In this document: positions 1 to 11,695 of the stretch, piece after piece
Layout of the letters: every line of letters begins with the position of its first letter
Position numbering within the stretch: the stretch's first letter is position 1
DNA from: Prinia subflava
Taxonomy: Eukaryota; Chordata; Aves; Passeriformes; Cisticolidae
Length of the DNA: 64,000 bases
Direction of reading: 5' to 3'
NCBI RefSeq assembly: GCF_021018805.1
Contig: NC_086248.1
Coordinates: 27,102,922-27,166,921 of the forward strand
Program-made: the position numbers and the translations under genes
The notes under the pieces: model-generated
Database searches by the model: none
What the model saw: only the letters and a program-made list of their open reading frames with translations
What the model was told of the DNA's origin: nothing

Positions 1-182
1 TAGATGTCTGGATTACAACTCTGATGTTAATAGAAGGCATTTCTTCCCCCTGTATCTCAAGTCTAGAGTTTATTTGTATGTGTGTTGTGTTTTTGCTGTT
101 GTTGCTGTTTGTGTGGTTTGGTTTATTTTTATTTTCTATTATTACTTTTATTTTTAGTTTAAATATATTTTTCTAATCACAG

Positions 183-355
183 ACCCCTTCAATTTCCTGG
201 ACTGCCAGCTGAAGCCTTAACTCTCAGGCACAAAGAGCTATTGTTTGCCTGTCAAAGACTGAAGGATGGAAGTGTGCTCTTCTCCTCAGGGGCCACCTCC
301 AGAGATGAAGCTGGAGCAGGGGAGGCAGCAGTCATGAAACCCAGCTCAAACCAAG
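183..355 (+). other. exon-like open segment, unrecognised
   Basis: The segment follows TTTTTCTAATCACAG (a plausible acceptor) and ends at CAAG|GTGAGT, a near-perfect splice donor. One frame stays open across all 173 nt: one base finishing a codon, 57 codons, then one base. It is GC-richer than its surroundings. I do not recognise the peptide. It lies antisense to EYS inside an EYS intron. It could be a chance ORF, a lncRNA exon or part of a repeat: CTGGAGCAGGGGA near 311-323 resembles a motif in the ERVL-like LTR at 34 kb. Low confidence. Confidence 0.2.
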
Positions 356-837
356 GTGAGTATGAGACCCTGCACTGCTAGGTCACTACATAGCCTGAAG
401 CCTTCTACTGTTAATGGCAAAAATCACATATTCACTGCACTACATAAGCTTTACCATCTATCACAGGTGCAAGAAACTGCCAGCCAACTAATCAGTATTT
501 ACCCTTTAACTGGCTAGACAAAAAGGGAATCTTGTGTACATACTGAAGAATTTATGGTATCCTCTTTAGAAAGCACTTCAGATTATGCATCAACCTATTG
601 CCTTCCTATCCAAAACTGTATCTTCTTGATTTTATTCTGCCATGGATGTTCAGTTGTCATTTTATGTAGAACACTGATTTGCAAGATAAAGACTCTGCAG
701 TTTCACTCATCCTGAAAGCCCACATGATCCAATGAGCCAAAAAGCTGCAAGGTTTAATCTTTTTCCTTCATTCAGACATATTTTCAAATTTTGTCTTCTG
801 TTCTGTCTTCATGTCCTTGCTTTTTACGCAGTTATAA

Positions 838-1094
838 ATATATATAACACATAACACATACAACACATATAACACATGTAACACATGTAACATGTAACAC
901 TTAACACATAACAACACATAACACATAACATATAACATAACATATGATATAAAATATATAATATGTAACATATATTATATGATATTTATATATGGTATAT
1001 GATATAGGATATATATTATATATTATATATATTAATTATACTATATATTTTATATATCATGTATTATATATTATATATTATATATATTATCTAT
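838..1094. repeat. AT-rich microsatellite (ACATAACACAT / TATATATAT)
   Basis: The left half is built of variants of ACATAACACAT. The right half is almost pure alternating A/T with many short palindromes. Short ORFs on both strands here (poly-Tyr/Ile/Leu) are repeat artefacts. It ends where the LTR remnant begins. Confidence 0.85.
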
Positions 1095-1870
1095 TCTGCT
1101 TATTTTTATTCTTATTTTTTTCTAGGATAGATATTTTTCTTCATTATGGTATGCATGAGGCTGTGTTAAGGACTTGTGCTGAAAACAGTGTTGATAACAC
1201 ATCAGGGTTATAGTTTATTGCTAAGCAATTCTCCCAGTGTGCCAAGGCCTTTTCAGACTGTGCAGAGAAATTGTGGATGGCCCATTCCTGGAAAGTGTTC
1301 AAGGCAAAGTTGGATGGGGCTTTGAGCAACCTGGTCTAGTGGGATTTGTCCCTGCCCCTGGCAGGAGGGTTGGAACTAGACGATTTTTAAAGTCTCATCC
1401 CACCCCAATATTCTATTATTCTGTGGTTCTGCAGTTCTATAATTCACACAGTGCCCCACCAGTGAAGAGGCTGGAGGTGCATGAGAAGCTGGGAGGGGGC
1501 ACAGAGGGGGCAGCTGACCCCAACCCACCCAATGGATATCCCAGGCCATATGACACTGTTCAGCAAGAAGAGCTGTGGGGAAGCTGGTGCAAGTGGTGGG
1601 ACATTTTGAGTTACTTTATTTGTTGTCCCAAGTAACTGTAACATATGATGGAGGCCTGATTTCTTCAAAGAAGCAGAATATCTGTCCCTTGATGGCCACT
1701 AGTGAATGAATTCCTTGTTTTGCCTTTCCTGCAGGCATGGCTTTTTTCTTTTCCTACTGAGCTGTCTTTATCTCATCCCATGAGATTTTTCCCTTTTACC
1801 CTTCAAATTCTTTCCCTCCTTTCCCCTTGGATGCCCTGTTTCTGGGCTTGATTTCTAGGTACACTGGTCA
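1095..1870 (+). mobile_element. solo LTR of the ~595-bp family, old, interrupted by a CR1
   Basis: It shares ordered blocks with the LTRs at 11.1, 38.5 and 53.5 kb: AACAGTGTTGATAACAC near 1184-1201, CAAGGCCTTTT near 1243-1253, CACAGTGCCCCACCAGTGA after the CR1, a TGTCCCAAGTAACTGTAAC block near 1623-1642, GTGAATGAATTCCTTGTTTTGC near 1701-1722, and TGTCTTTATCTCATCCCATGAG near 1763-1784. Without the inserted CR1 the length is close to 585 bp, matching the other copies. It is the most diverged copy, so its ends are approximate. No internal retroviral genes are attached. Confidence 0.7.
1255..1445 (+). mobile_element. CR1 LINE 3' end nested in the LTR
   Basis: The sequence runs from GTGCAGAGAAATTGTGGATGG through AAGGCAAAGTTGGATGGGGC and GAGCAACCTGGTCTAGTGGGA to a decayed ATTCTATTATTCTGTGG tail. 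This is the avian CR1 3' untranslated end in sense orientation. It is strongly 5'-truncated (about 190 bp), as most CR1 copies are. LTR sequence resumes on its right side at TTCACACAGTGCCCC, so it inserted after the LTR. Confidence 0.85.
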
Positions 1871-4800
1871 GTTATCATAGCTCCTGGGAAGTTCTTTCCA
1901 ACACCACTGACTCATATAATACCACTGACTATCTGATACTTGCTTCTCTCAAGTAGTCTTTTTCATAAGCTGCTGTACAGGGCCTCTTTCTCCTCTTTGT
2001 TACACTGTCATGTTAAGGCTTCTACACTGTGTCTGCTCAGTTTTTTACTCTGGAAGAAACAATCTTTTGTGGTTTTGGTTTTGTTTGTTTGTTAGTTTGT
2101 TTTGGGGGGCACATTAATTCAGATTGAAAAGCAAGAATAATTATTTGTATTACCCACATTTTTTTAAATGAGCTAGGGTACCACTATTACATGGTACTCA
2201 TTTTTTTGTTTGTTTTAAAATGATGCTGCTGGTGTCAGTAACCCTGACTCACTTATATCCCACTCTCTCTTCAGCCTGGCCTGTGACTGCCCTGTTGCAT
2301 AGTATCATTAAAAATTTGAATATTTGAATGCTTTGAGAGTTACAAAATTATGAAGCTACTGGTGATCTTGCATCTCTCTAAATATGAGATATATTTACAA
2401 TTAAAATTCTATAAATAAGCATATGGAAGATTTTTTTAAAAGAATATTCTCTTTTTCTCTCTAAACCTCTTGTGCTCAGAAAAGAGACGTGTGCGCATTT
2501 GTGTAGAAAGGCTGATTTTAGGAGATTCTCTTAAACAAAGATGTGAAAGTCTTGCAGTTATTTATGCAGTCCCACAATCAAATATATAAACAGTGAAATC
2601 TATTTCTGAAATAAAAGATATATAATTATGGTTGTGGGCTTACACTTATGAACATTGAATAAATTGTGATCTTTTTTTACTTGGTAGATAACATACTGAA
2701 ACATTTCGAATGTTAATGCACCTGTCAGGTTTTGGGTTTTGGGCTCTAAGTTCAAAGTTACAGTTGCTTTTTTGTGATCATGATCAGTCTGCCAGAAGGC
2801 TTTCAAAGGATTTACATGTTCAGAACACTATCCTATTTTGTTTATAAATCATTGTGAAGCAAAACTAAAATTAGAATGGAACTCTTGGAAATGTATCAAA
2901 AATTGCCAGGGTCTCCTACTCCCTGAAGAGTGAAAAAATACCTCCTATATTAATGGCTTGTTCAGAACTAGTGGAATTATTTTGAAACATAAACTAAAAT
3001 AATCAATCAGCAATCATTATCTGCCCTGCACTGACCTTTGTCTGTTTTGCAGGCACGACCATCAGAGTTGAGGATGGATTCCAAATGAACCGTGGGTTAA
3101 AAGCCATTTGCGAGCTATTTAAAATTCTTTATTTGGAGCTCCTGACATAAACAACTGTACAGAAATAAAATGTATCATGAATACATAGACCTATAATTTG
3201 TCCACATATTAATGGACAAAGCATTCATTTTTAAATTGAAATGGCATGGTAAAAGACCCAAATGTATTACAGTCTTTAATTACATATTGTTTCTTAACAT
3301 CATGCATTTCTAGAAAAAATAAATATATTTCCTTTCATTTGCATTAATTGGCAGGAGTGCTGGTCTTTCTGGTTGTATATGCAATTAGCTTTTTGAACAC
3401 ATAAACTTCAACCAGTCTTCTATTCTTCTGAAAGGATGTAAAAAGATATATTTTTTAATGCCAGACTGCCTGATATAAAAAGATAAGTGACTTTGCTTTC
3501 AAAAGGCACAATTCTATATTTTCATGACCTTGATTCATTACTATGTGGACAAAGTTAAAGAAAAGATAGTGCTGAAAGGTGCACTATCTGTTAACTTCAG
3601 AGTGATTAATGACAAGACAAGTTATCAGGTATCTCAGAGTTGAGAACCCATTAGCTTGGGAGAAAGCTGAAAAGCCAGGGGGGAAGAAATAAGTCATAGT
3701 AATAAAAGGAGATGAAATGCAGTTCTCTTGACTATAGATTGATATGCTCTTGTAGCCATACTTAGTGCCAAAAGAAAATTAAAATTTCTGCTCGTGTTCA
3801 TTCCAGCTTTACATTCAAACAACCCCAAGTTGACCAGTAAGCATTAAGTGCTTAAGAGAAAAATAACAGATGCCAGCAGCAAACCAAAGAAATTGTTCTC
3901 TAGAGTCAGTTCATAAAACCAACAAAAACAGTTCAAAAGTAAGAAAACCTTTTATTTAGTAATTTTTCCCCACTAACATAATTACAAAAAGAAACCTAGA
4001 TGGTATTAAATAGAGTTGCAAGTGTCCAATATAATTTAAATCAATAAGCCATGTACATAATTTCTTTTTCTTCAGACTCTAGAATTCTTCAGTCTACTCA
4101 ATGTACTGTCTTAACACTATTACAAATTTGCTTTTTGCAAGGATATCCATTGAAGAAAAGGAAAATATTTAGGATCAATTGATCTCAAGAGGAATTGTAT
4201 GAAATTTGCTTTACATTTCTAACTTCTCTGTGTTTGCAATGATCTCCAAAATACAAAAAAAAAAAAGTATTCCTACAGCACAGCGTTTCTTTACAGGAAT
4301 GAACTGTAGTATGAACTCCATGTATGATTTCTTGTGCTACTAGACACCCACAGAAGTTTCTGTATTGTACAATAGTTTAACAGTGTGTATAAAGGCATTC
4401 TGTGTTTTGAATAAAAATGGTTTCAGGAACAGTTCTGGTTATGTTTTCTTTTTATAAAACAATGGCAACAAAAAAACCCACTGATATAAGCAAAACATGC
4501 TTTAGTTATCAAGTGTTGATAAAATGACACCTACTAAGTGATATTCTATGAAATTAATTGAATAAAGGCTACCTGCTGGCTTTAAAGGGCAATAATAACA
4601 GTAAGAAACTGTGAAACTGCAGCTTTTTGTACTGAACACTTATTAAGCTCTTTATTCCTGCAGTGAAATAGATTTCTTTTGGACAAATCAAGTGAAGAGT
4701 GAATGCCTATATTCTACATCAACCTGCAGTCATGGAATACCTAAGGCTACAGCGATCAGGACTTTCACATGCAGGTCATGGCAGTGACAAATCTAAGCAG

Positions 4801-5613
4801 GGAAGGCTGTGAGTATGGAGAGGAAGCAGGCACTGCACCCCAGAGCTCATGAGAGTCTCTAGACTAGGGGCAGGACTTTGGAAAATAAGTGATCTCTATC
4901 CAAACTGTGATAAAATACCCTCTGAATAAATATCACCTAATCATCAAGGCACCAACTCTCTATAATCATTTCAATATTTTATAATTGTCTAACATACAGT
5001 TGACAAATATAGGCTCAAGCCTACTGAGTTTGAGGTGTTTGCTGCCTATCTTCAGTGATATAACTGAGATAATGGAGTTAAATGATATTTATTCCCTTCT
5101 AATTAAAGTAACATACACCAAAACCATCAGCTTATTTATTTTTTGACACATCACATCCACACACGCTACATACACAAGCTCAGTGAAGATAAAAGAAATA
5201 GAAGCCTCTCTAAACTCTCCCAAATTTTGAAAGGCTATAAAGGATGAGGGAAAGTCATGCCTATCAGCCAGAAAGAATTCACTCCATGAAAAGCAACAGT
5301 TACGGGAAATCATAATTAATTTTAATAAAACAATTCTATGCCCACTTATTGTGGAGATCATATTACTTTCACAAAAACTTACTGCACAATGCATGTATCT
5401 TAGGTCATGACATTTTGCCTTGTTGTTAAAACATATATATTCAGAAAAATTTTTATTTAGAGACACAGTTATGGTGATCTAATTATTGGTAGATTAGTGA
5501 TCTAACTATTGGTAGATTTGACACATCAGTAGGGAACTCAATTGTTTTAAAAGGAAAATGATTAATAAGTGTGTATAATTAAATCCAGTTTAATTTGTGC
5601 CAAATAATAAATC
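1871..5613. other. EYS intron, no gene seen
   Basis: AT-rich unique-looking sequence. A GT-rich run (TTTTGTGGTTTTGGTTTTGTTTG...) lies at about 2067-2107. A minus-strand ORF at 5089-5466 (125 codons) has several cysteines, but they are not spaced like an EGF repeat and it has no splice or database support that I can see. No RNA gene or repeat family was recognised. Confidence 0.6.
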
Positions 5614-5735
5614 ACAAAGAAAAAACAAAACAAAACAAACCCAAAAAACAAAACAACAAACAAACAAAAACAAAAAACCCAAAACAAAACAAAACAAAAA
5701 CCCACAAAAAAACCCCATAAAAAAACCCACCTACA
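5614..5735. repeat. A/C low-complexity run (CAAAA)n
   Basis: Imperfect CAAAA, CAAA and CCCAAAA units on the + strand. It probably derives from a simple repeat or an old poly(A) tail. Confidence 0.85.
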
Positions 5736-6365
5736 TTGAAAACATGAGTATGCAGTGAGTAGACGTGGTTTGACTATTTTGGGGTTTATTCATAAAATTA
5801 AATATATGCTTAAGCTTTTTGTTCCTCTTGTCCAATAAAGCCATTGTTATCTTGGAGCTGCAATTCAGTACATTCAAGACATATTTCTTCCATTTAAAAA
5901 TGTGTATTTATTTACATAATGTTGCTTGACTTGAGGTTTTCAATTTTTTGTAAATCTGAAATCCATAAAATTGTGTTGGTCACACTGGAAAATAAGTTTG
6001 ACAGAAAATGAGAGAGTCTGTAATTACAAATTATTGAAATTTGTTGGGGACAGCTTTTGCTGTGCATGAGTTTCACATTAGTACATTAGAAAAATAGGAT
6101 GTAATCCAGTGAAATGTGCAGATTCTACAATTAGGTAAGAATACTCATATATGTAATAATTGACTAAACAATATTTAAAAATTAGTTTCATGCATTTAGA
6201 GCTCAATAATCAAAATGTGAATCAGTTTTTGTCATTCTAAACCATATTTATTTAAATAGAAATACTTTCCTTATAAATTAAAAAAAATATATCATTTCTG
6301 TGACTCATACAATGCATTCTCCTCTACTCTTTTTTCCTTTAGGCACAGATTGTAATTTGAGGCCA

Positions 6366-6439
6366 TCAAATCATAGACTGTTTTGGGTTGCAAGAGACCT
6401 TTAAAGATCCTCTAGTCAAACCACCCCTGCAAAGAGCTG
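6366..6439 (-). mobile_element. CR1 LINE 3' end, first half (split by LTR)
   Basis: AATCATAGACTGTTTTGGGTTG followed by AGACCTTTAAAGATCCTCTAG is the antisense of the CR1 3' terminus. The CR1 continues at 7813 on the other side of a 1,373-bp LTR. The last five bases, AGCTG (6435-6439), are repeated at 7813-7817 as the LTR's target-site duplication. Confidence 0.85.
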
Positions 6440-7812
6440 TGTCATGGGTTGGCACTGGCCAGATGTTAATGCACCCATGAATATATGTTTTTTCTCTAAC
6501 AACTCCTGTGGGATGTGATCAGGAACAGAGCAGAGCAGGCTTAAAACTTGAAAACAAAACAAAAAAAAAAACCCACCCAAACTTTATTAATTACATAAGA
6601 ACAGAGACAGAAATACTCTTAAACACACACAGAGACAGAAATAAAAACTTCTTAGAACATTTCTTCTCCCAGTTTCTACCTCCCCACACATCACTCTTCA
6701 CAGACCAAACCTTTGGGTTTTAGATCAAACAATCACCACTCAAAAAAAAACTAATCTTCAATTCAGCAAGGGAGAGAGGAGTCTCTCTGGCACCACAGAC
6801 TGTTCTTCAGAAAACAGGGGTCCACCCCTTATGTGTTTCCATGTCACCCATAGCACTGCCCGGAGAAGTCTGCCAGGGTGACACTCTCTTTTTCCTATGT
6901 CCAGCGCTCTCACCGCTGTCCATAGTCTAAAGCTGCATACAGGGCTCTTTTAAGGATACTTGCATGCCGAGCTCTCCCCTTTTTACCCAGGGGCCGGGGT
7001 TCCAGGAGCAGGTCTGCCCTGAGGGCAGAGGGCACCACCTCACTCTCCCTCTCTCTTCTCTGCTCGCTCCACTCTGCAAGTGCCAGTCACTGTAGCAAAA
7101 GCAAAGGCAGCTGTATCCACCCAAAAATGCAGTTTATGTTCAAAAGAGACCCAAGTTCAGTCCATGGCTGACATTATGCAAGAAAAGTCCAGCTCCGAAG
7201 GCTACTCCTCTCATTCTTTGCCCATCAGGTTCCTTCCAATCATGCTTTATCATCTCAGTCTCAGGCCACTTCCCTCTCTCCGAAACCACCAGTCATGAGA
7301 ATCAATGTCTAAGAAAAGTTTCTTTCTGCTACACAAGGGTTAACAGTTTTTTCTCGGCAGGGTGCAGGCTCAGGCACTCCCAGGCTCGGCAACCCCCACG
7401 TGGCTCGGCACCTTCTCCCGGAGTTTGGGGGTGGAGGGGGGTGAGCACACACAGCAGGCACTTCCACAGTTTTCCACCCCTCCATCCTGGACGGGGCAGT
7501 TCAGTTCCAGTCCTGTCTCCTCTCTTCTCCCCCCCCCGGGGGCTCTGGCTTACCTGAGCCCGACTACGTGTTTCCCCTCCCCCACCCAGCCTCGTGGCTG
7601 GGCAGGGGAAGGAGGCCTGACACGTCCCTCTGCTGAAACCGGGATCTGAAAAGAGGCCAAACCCCCTTGGGGTCCTGCTTTTAACTCTTTGTGTCCTCAG
7701 AGGCGTGTCCAAACCTCCAAGTGACCAATCCAGGTGCCAGCAGAAAAGCTGATTACTGATTGGACTGCCTACATCCCCCTGGAAAAAATTCACCTCCCCC
7801 GCAACCACGACA
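6440..7812 (-). mobile_element. solo LTR, 1,373 bp, inserted in a CR1 (ERVL/ERV1-like)
   Basis: On the + strand it starts TGTCATGGGTT and ends AACCACGACA, so in its own (minus) orientation it begins TGTCGTGGTT and ends CCCATGACA. It is flanked by a perfect 5-bp direct repeat, AGCTG. A poly(A) signal (AATAAA on the minus strand) lies at 6583-6588, and a TTAAAAG TATA-like box on the minus strand lies near 6949-6955. It is GC-rich, with a run of nine C then five G at 7529-7542. The open frames inside it, including a 202-codon minus-strand one, look like incidental LTR ORFs. A 5-bp duplication fits ERVL or ERV1 better than ERVK (6 bp). No gag, pol or env is attached. Confidence 0.85.
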
Positions 7813-7895
7813 AGCTGGGACACCTTCAACAAGATCAGATTGCTTAGAGCCCTGTCCAACCTGGCCTTGAATTCTTCTACCATCAAGCACCTGCC
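7813..7895 (-). mobile_element. CR1 LINE, second half (split by LTR)
   Basis: AGCTGGGACACCTTCAACAA followed by GATTGCTTAGAGCCCTGTCC and AACCTGGCCTTGAATTCTTC is the antisense CR1 3' region. It joins 6366-6439 once the LTR is ignored. Similarity fades by about 7895. Confidence 0.8.
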
Positions 7896-8465
7896 ACCTG
7901 AACAGATAAGCAGAAGCCACAGATAGGAGAACTGCAATGGGAAAATGCAATCTCTTCTTACTATGATAATATAATTTCCATATATTTTCTACACTTTTCC
8001 TTTTATTCTTGACTATAATAAATCAAGCACTGCAGAAAAGTAGAAAAAGTGATGTTCCAATGCTGTAGGTGTAGTTTAAAAGTGCTTGGCCATCTTAATC
8101 AGAAAGCTTTGGGTTGCCAAGCTGGAGGAAGAAAACAAACAATATGTGATTACTGACAAATCCATTTTGTATCTAAGGAACTAGTAGGCCAGCTACAGGT
8201 GTTACAGAGAGGCAGCTGGTTATTTTACTACTATTAAAGGTAACTTACTATGAGGAAAGAACAGCGGTCAGAAAACTCTATCTTTATAGTGCCACAAAGT
8301 TGATGGCATGAAATGACAAACCCTTGAGTTCTTTTTTAAAGGAAGGACTTTGATAAGTATGGCTCTCAGATAGAAAATAAAAATAGTATACTACTGTGTT
8401 ATAAACATAGATGGTTAATTCATGTTCTTATGATAAATTAGAAATTTATAAAGTTATATAAAGTG

Positions 8466-9050
8466 ATGTCAGGTAGAAGTTTATGTTTAAGAGACTTTGC
8501 AGCAGACGGCGAAACTGACAGCCCTGAGACAGACGGCGCCTCCATTCATAAGAGAACAAAGGGATTTCTCCAGGAAAGCTCGCAGCTGCCCAAGCACCAG
8601 GGAGGGGACCCCAGAGATAAGCTGACACCAGCAACTCACACCTCGGGTGCCAGCTTCACAGACCATCAAGTCACATCTCCGATGTCCCGACCACTCATCA
8701 GCTATAAGGATCTATTGAAATTGGACATTAACATTGGAACTGCGAAAAAGAACTCTTTTTGCTTGGTCGAGGCAACTCCCGGATTTGTATAGTTGGTGGG
8801 GAAACAATGGGAAATATGGGGAAATATTGCTGGGGGCTGAATAAAGTGTATTAGAACCAAGCCCCAAACCGGGCTAATTTGTGAACCGCTGGGGGAGATA
8901 GCAGGCTGCCAGACCCTGTATCTCACGGTTCACCCTTGACATTTCCCAGGAAAACTCTGTCAAGTTTCTCCGCTGTTGGTGGGTTATCGAAATTTTGTGA
9001 TTTGATTTGTTATTAATAAACCAAATTCTTATTTAAAATTGGAATATCTG
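8466..9050 (+). mobile_element. probable LTR-type element, class unresolved
   Basis: GC-richer than its surroundings and containing CpGs, so it stands out. It has a poly(A) signal AATAAA at 8840-8845, a second near 9015-9020, and a stem-forming stretch at 8881-8933. TGTCAGG at 8466 and CCTTGACA near 8935-8942 are imperfect inverted termini, which would give an LTR of about 476 bp, but I find no target duplication. The element may instead run to about 9050. A 109-codon ORF on the + strand (8463-8792) is not recognisable. Confidence 0.45.
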
Positions 9051-11103
9051 ATTGGCATTTATAATATACTGGGTTTCAGAACACTGGTCATCATTACTGT
9101 AGTACTTTAATCAGCCAAGAAGGAAAAAAAGTCTTCATACACATTCTGGGCATAGCAGTTTTCTAGTCAGATCACTGAGAGGTAGTTTAGAAATTGCAGA
9201 TGTCAGAATTACCTATGTAACATGAAGTTGGAGTGCAGATATCAACCTGCAAGTTACTACATGTTAGAGGATGCCTGACAATTACAATTTAAAAACCAAT
9301 TGTAACATATTAAAGGGTTTAGATTCAATTAATCAGAAGAGCAGAGAAGAAAAAAATAATGGAATTCATTCCTAATATTTAGCTGTTTAAAAGAACAAAT
9401 GGAAAATTTCAAGTAATCAAGCCATTTCCTTGGAAGACAACAAAGTTACCATAAAAGAGCAAAAATAGACAACACAAATTCAAAGCTACAAATCTTGTCA
9501 AACCAGTGTTTATGGAAAACAACAAGTACGTTAATGACATTTATATAATATTTTTTTAATATATCATTTAACATTGCTTTTCATAAATAGTTGAAGAAAA
9601 CATATTCTACTTGTATCTCAGATTACCTGTTCAGTTGAAAAAAGAATGTAAAATAGAAAGGAGTCATTATAGAAACCTGCTTAAAAGAAAAAGCATGAAA
9701 ATTTAAAAAAACAGGTTTCACAAAGACAATTTAGATAAATTTGTGTTCAATTTAACGTAAAAAACACACAGTCTTGGAATAATGTGACGTCAGCTTCCAA
9801 ATACAGAAAGATTTCAAGATTTTTCCTCCAAGAAAATCTTGTAATAGAGTGAATGACCAAAATACAGAAATCTATTCCATAGTGGAGTCAACCTGGATGT
9901 CAGCATGTTGTGTTGAGGATTGTTCAATACTACACAGTTTGGGGTTACAAGAATCTATACATGTAAAGATTATGTATACTATTTTATCTTTTTTTTTTTT
10001 TTTTACCATTATTATTTTTTTTCTAGCCAGTATAGATATAATTTTAAATTATCATTAAGTATAAGGTTTTACAGAACCTGAGTGCCTTTCTTCTTGAGGT
10101 CCTAACAGATTAGCACCTACTGGTAAATACTTTCATGATAGGAAGTGCTACAAAATAAAACGAGGGACAATGACTAGAAATCAGGTACTGGTTATTTTGT
10201 TGCAGCCCAATAAAAGAATTTTTTTTTCTTATAGGGAATGTTATAGGTATCTAGCAGTGAAGAAGAGGGATGAAGTAGATAATACTGATATTAATATTAC
10301 ATTTCTTTGATTTTTTTTCAGCTAGCGTGGCAGTCGGGCAGCATACTCTACCTTAGAGGTTGTTCTTCGCTTTGTAAAAGGCAAACGTGAGATATGCTTG
10401 AGTTCTTTTAAAAATAATTTCATCAGAACACTCTTCAAGTATGAATGTTGAACAAAGCTAGAGTAAAATGTAAAAACTGGCAAATAAACAAGCTGCTTAA
10501 CATAAATGCTAAAATGTTTTAAAATGCTAATGAAGGAGAGTATAAATGTCAAAAAAATGCAAATGGTATCACATCAACCATCTTTGCAGTGGCTTCAAAT
10601 TATATGTGTCCCTACGATGGTGCTATTGCACAGCAATTCAATGGAGATGATCAAATTCTGTGAAGCGATGGAAAAGAAATCCTGAATCCTGGTGCAAGGC
10701 GAACAATTGAGTACCATTAAATTATTCATCTATCATTTCTGACAAAACGCTAAATGAAACTTAAGCTACCCATCAAGGAGCAGATAGCAGCAGTACCACC
10801 TTTGTGATATGCTTAAAACTACTTAACAGCTGCAATAGAGTCATTCAACAGAAACTTCCAGCATTCCCACCAAAATACAGAAATATAGAAGACATTACTG
10901 ACTCAGAAAGACGGTGCTTTGACAAAGTTCATATAAAGAACATTTTTTCGCTTGAAAGATAATGTTCATCTCTTCAAATAGAAAAATGACTCCTCAGGCA
11001 TGATAATGACCATACTAATTCTCCCAGTGATAAAAATATTATTAGGAGAATTATGCTTGACAGTGCTGATCCTAATAAATTTCTAGCTAATCTGCTCCGT
11101 TTC
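9051..11103. other. EYS intron, no gene seen
   Basis: AT-rich sequence with T- and A-runs (near 9990-10004 and 10020). The stretch 10320-10900 is a little less AT-rich, but its ORFs have no recognisable domain and I see no repeat family. Confidence 0.55.
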
Positions 11104-11695
11104 TGATTTTACTGGTTTTGCCTGGGATCAAGTGAATTTTATTCATAGTAGTTAGTATGGTGCTGTGTTTTGGATTTGTGACAAAAACTGTCCTGAAGAA
11201 TCAGGCACCTTTTAGTTATTGCTGACCATTGCTTACACAGCATCAAGGCCTTTTCTGCTCCTTTCCCCATTCCACAAATGTGCAGGATGGGGGTGGCAAA
11301 AGGAGGTGGGAAGGAACATGGCCAGGATAGCTGACCACAACAGACCAAAGTGATATTCCACACCATATGGTGTCATGCTCAGCAGCAAAACGATGGGAAA
11401 AGAAGGAAGAAAAGGAAGATATATGGGCTGATGGTGTTTGTCTTCCCAAGTAACAATTACATGAGATGGAGCCCTGCTTTCCTGGTGATGGCTGAACAGC
11501 TACCTGCCCATGGGAAGTGGTGAATGAATTCCTTAATTTGCTGTTCATGTGCGGACAAGTTTATGATTACCTATTAAGTTGTTTTTATCTCAACCCATGA
11601 GTTTTCTCCTTTTGATTCTCTCCCCCATTTCACTGGTGTGGGGAGTGTGAGAGGCAGGGTAGGGCTTTCCTGCCTTCTGGGGTTAAACCATGACC
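11104..11695 (+). mobile_element. solo LTR of the ~595-bp family
   Basis: It starts TGATTTTACTGG and ends TTAAACCATGACC, 592 bp. It contains GTATGGTGCTGTGTTTTGG, CAGCATCAAGGCCTTTTCTG, GATATTCCACACCATATGG, GATGGTGTTTGTCTTCCCAA, CCTGCCCATGGGAAGTGG and TTTTTATCTCAACCCATGAG in the same order as the copies at 38.5 and 53.5 kb. The terminal CA has decayed. No internal viral genes and no clear target duplication are seen. Confidence 0.8.

Noticed and set aside
992..1213. 73-codon ORF rich in Tyr and Ile
   Set aside because: Translated AT microsatellite running into the LTR.
5089..5466. Cysteine-containing minus-strand ORF as the third EYS exon
   Set aside because: The cysteine spacing does not fit an EGF repeat, there is no suitable acceptor/donor pair in phase 1, and the residues do not match EYS.
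7329..7937. 202-codon minus-strand ORF
   Set aside because: Lies almost wholly inside the 1,373-bp LTR and runs into the CR1. GC-rich LTRs often carry such open frames.
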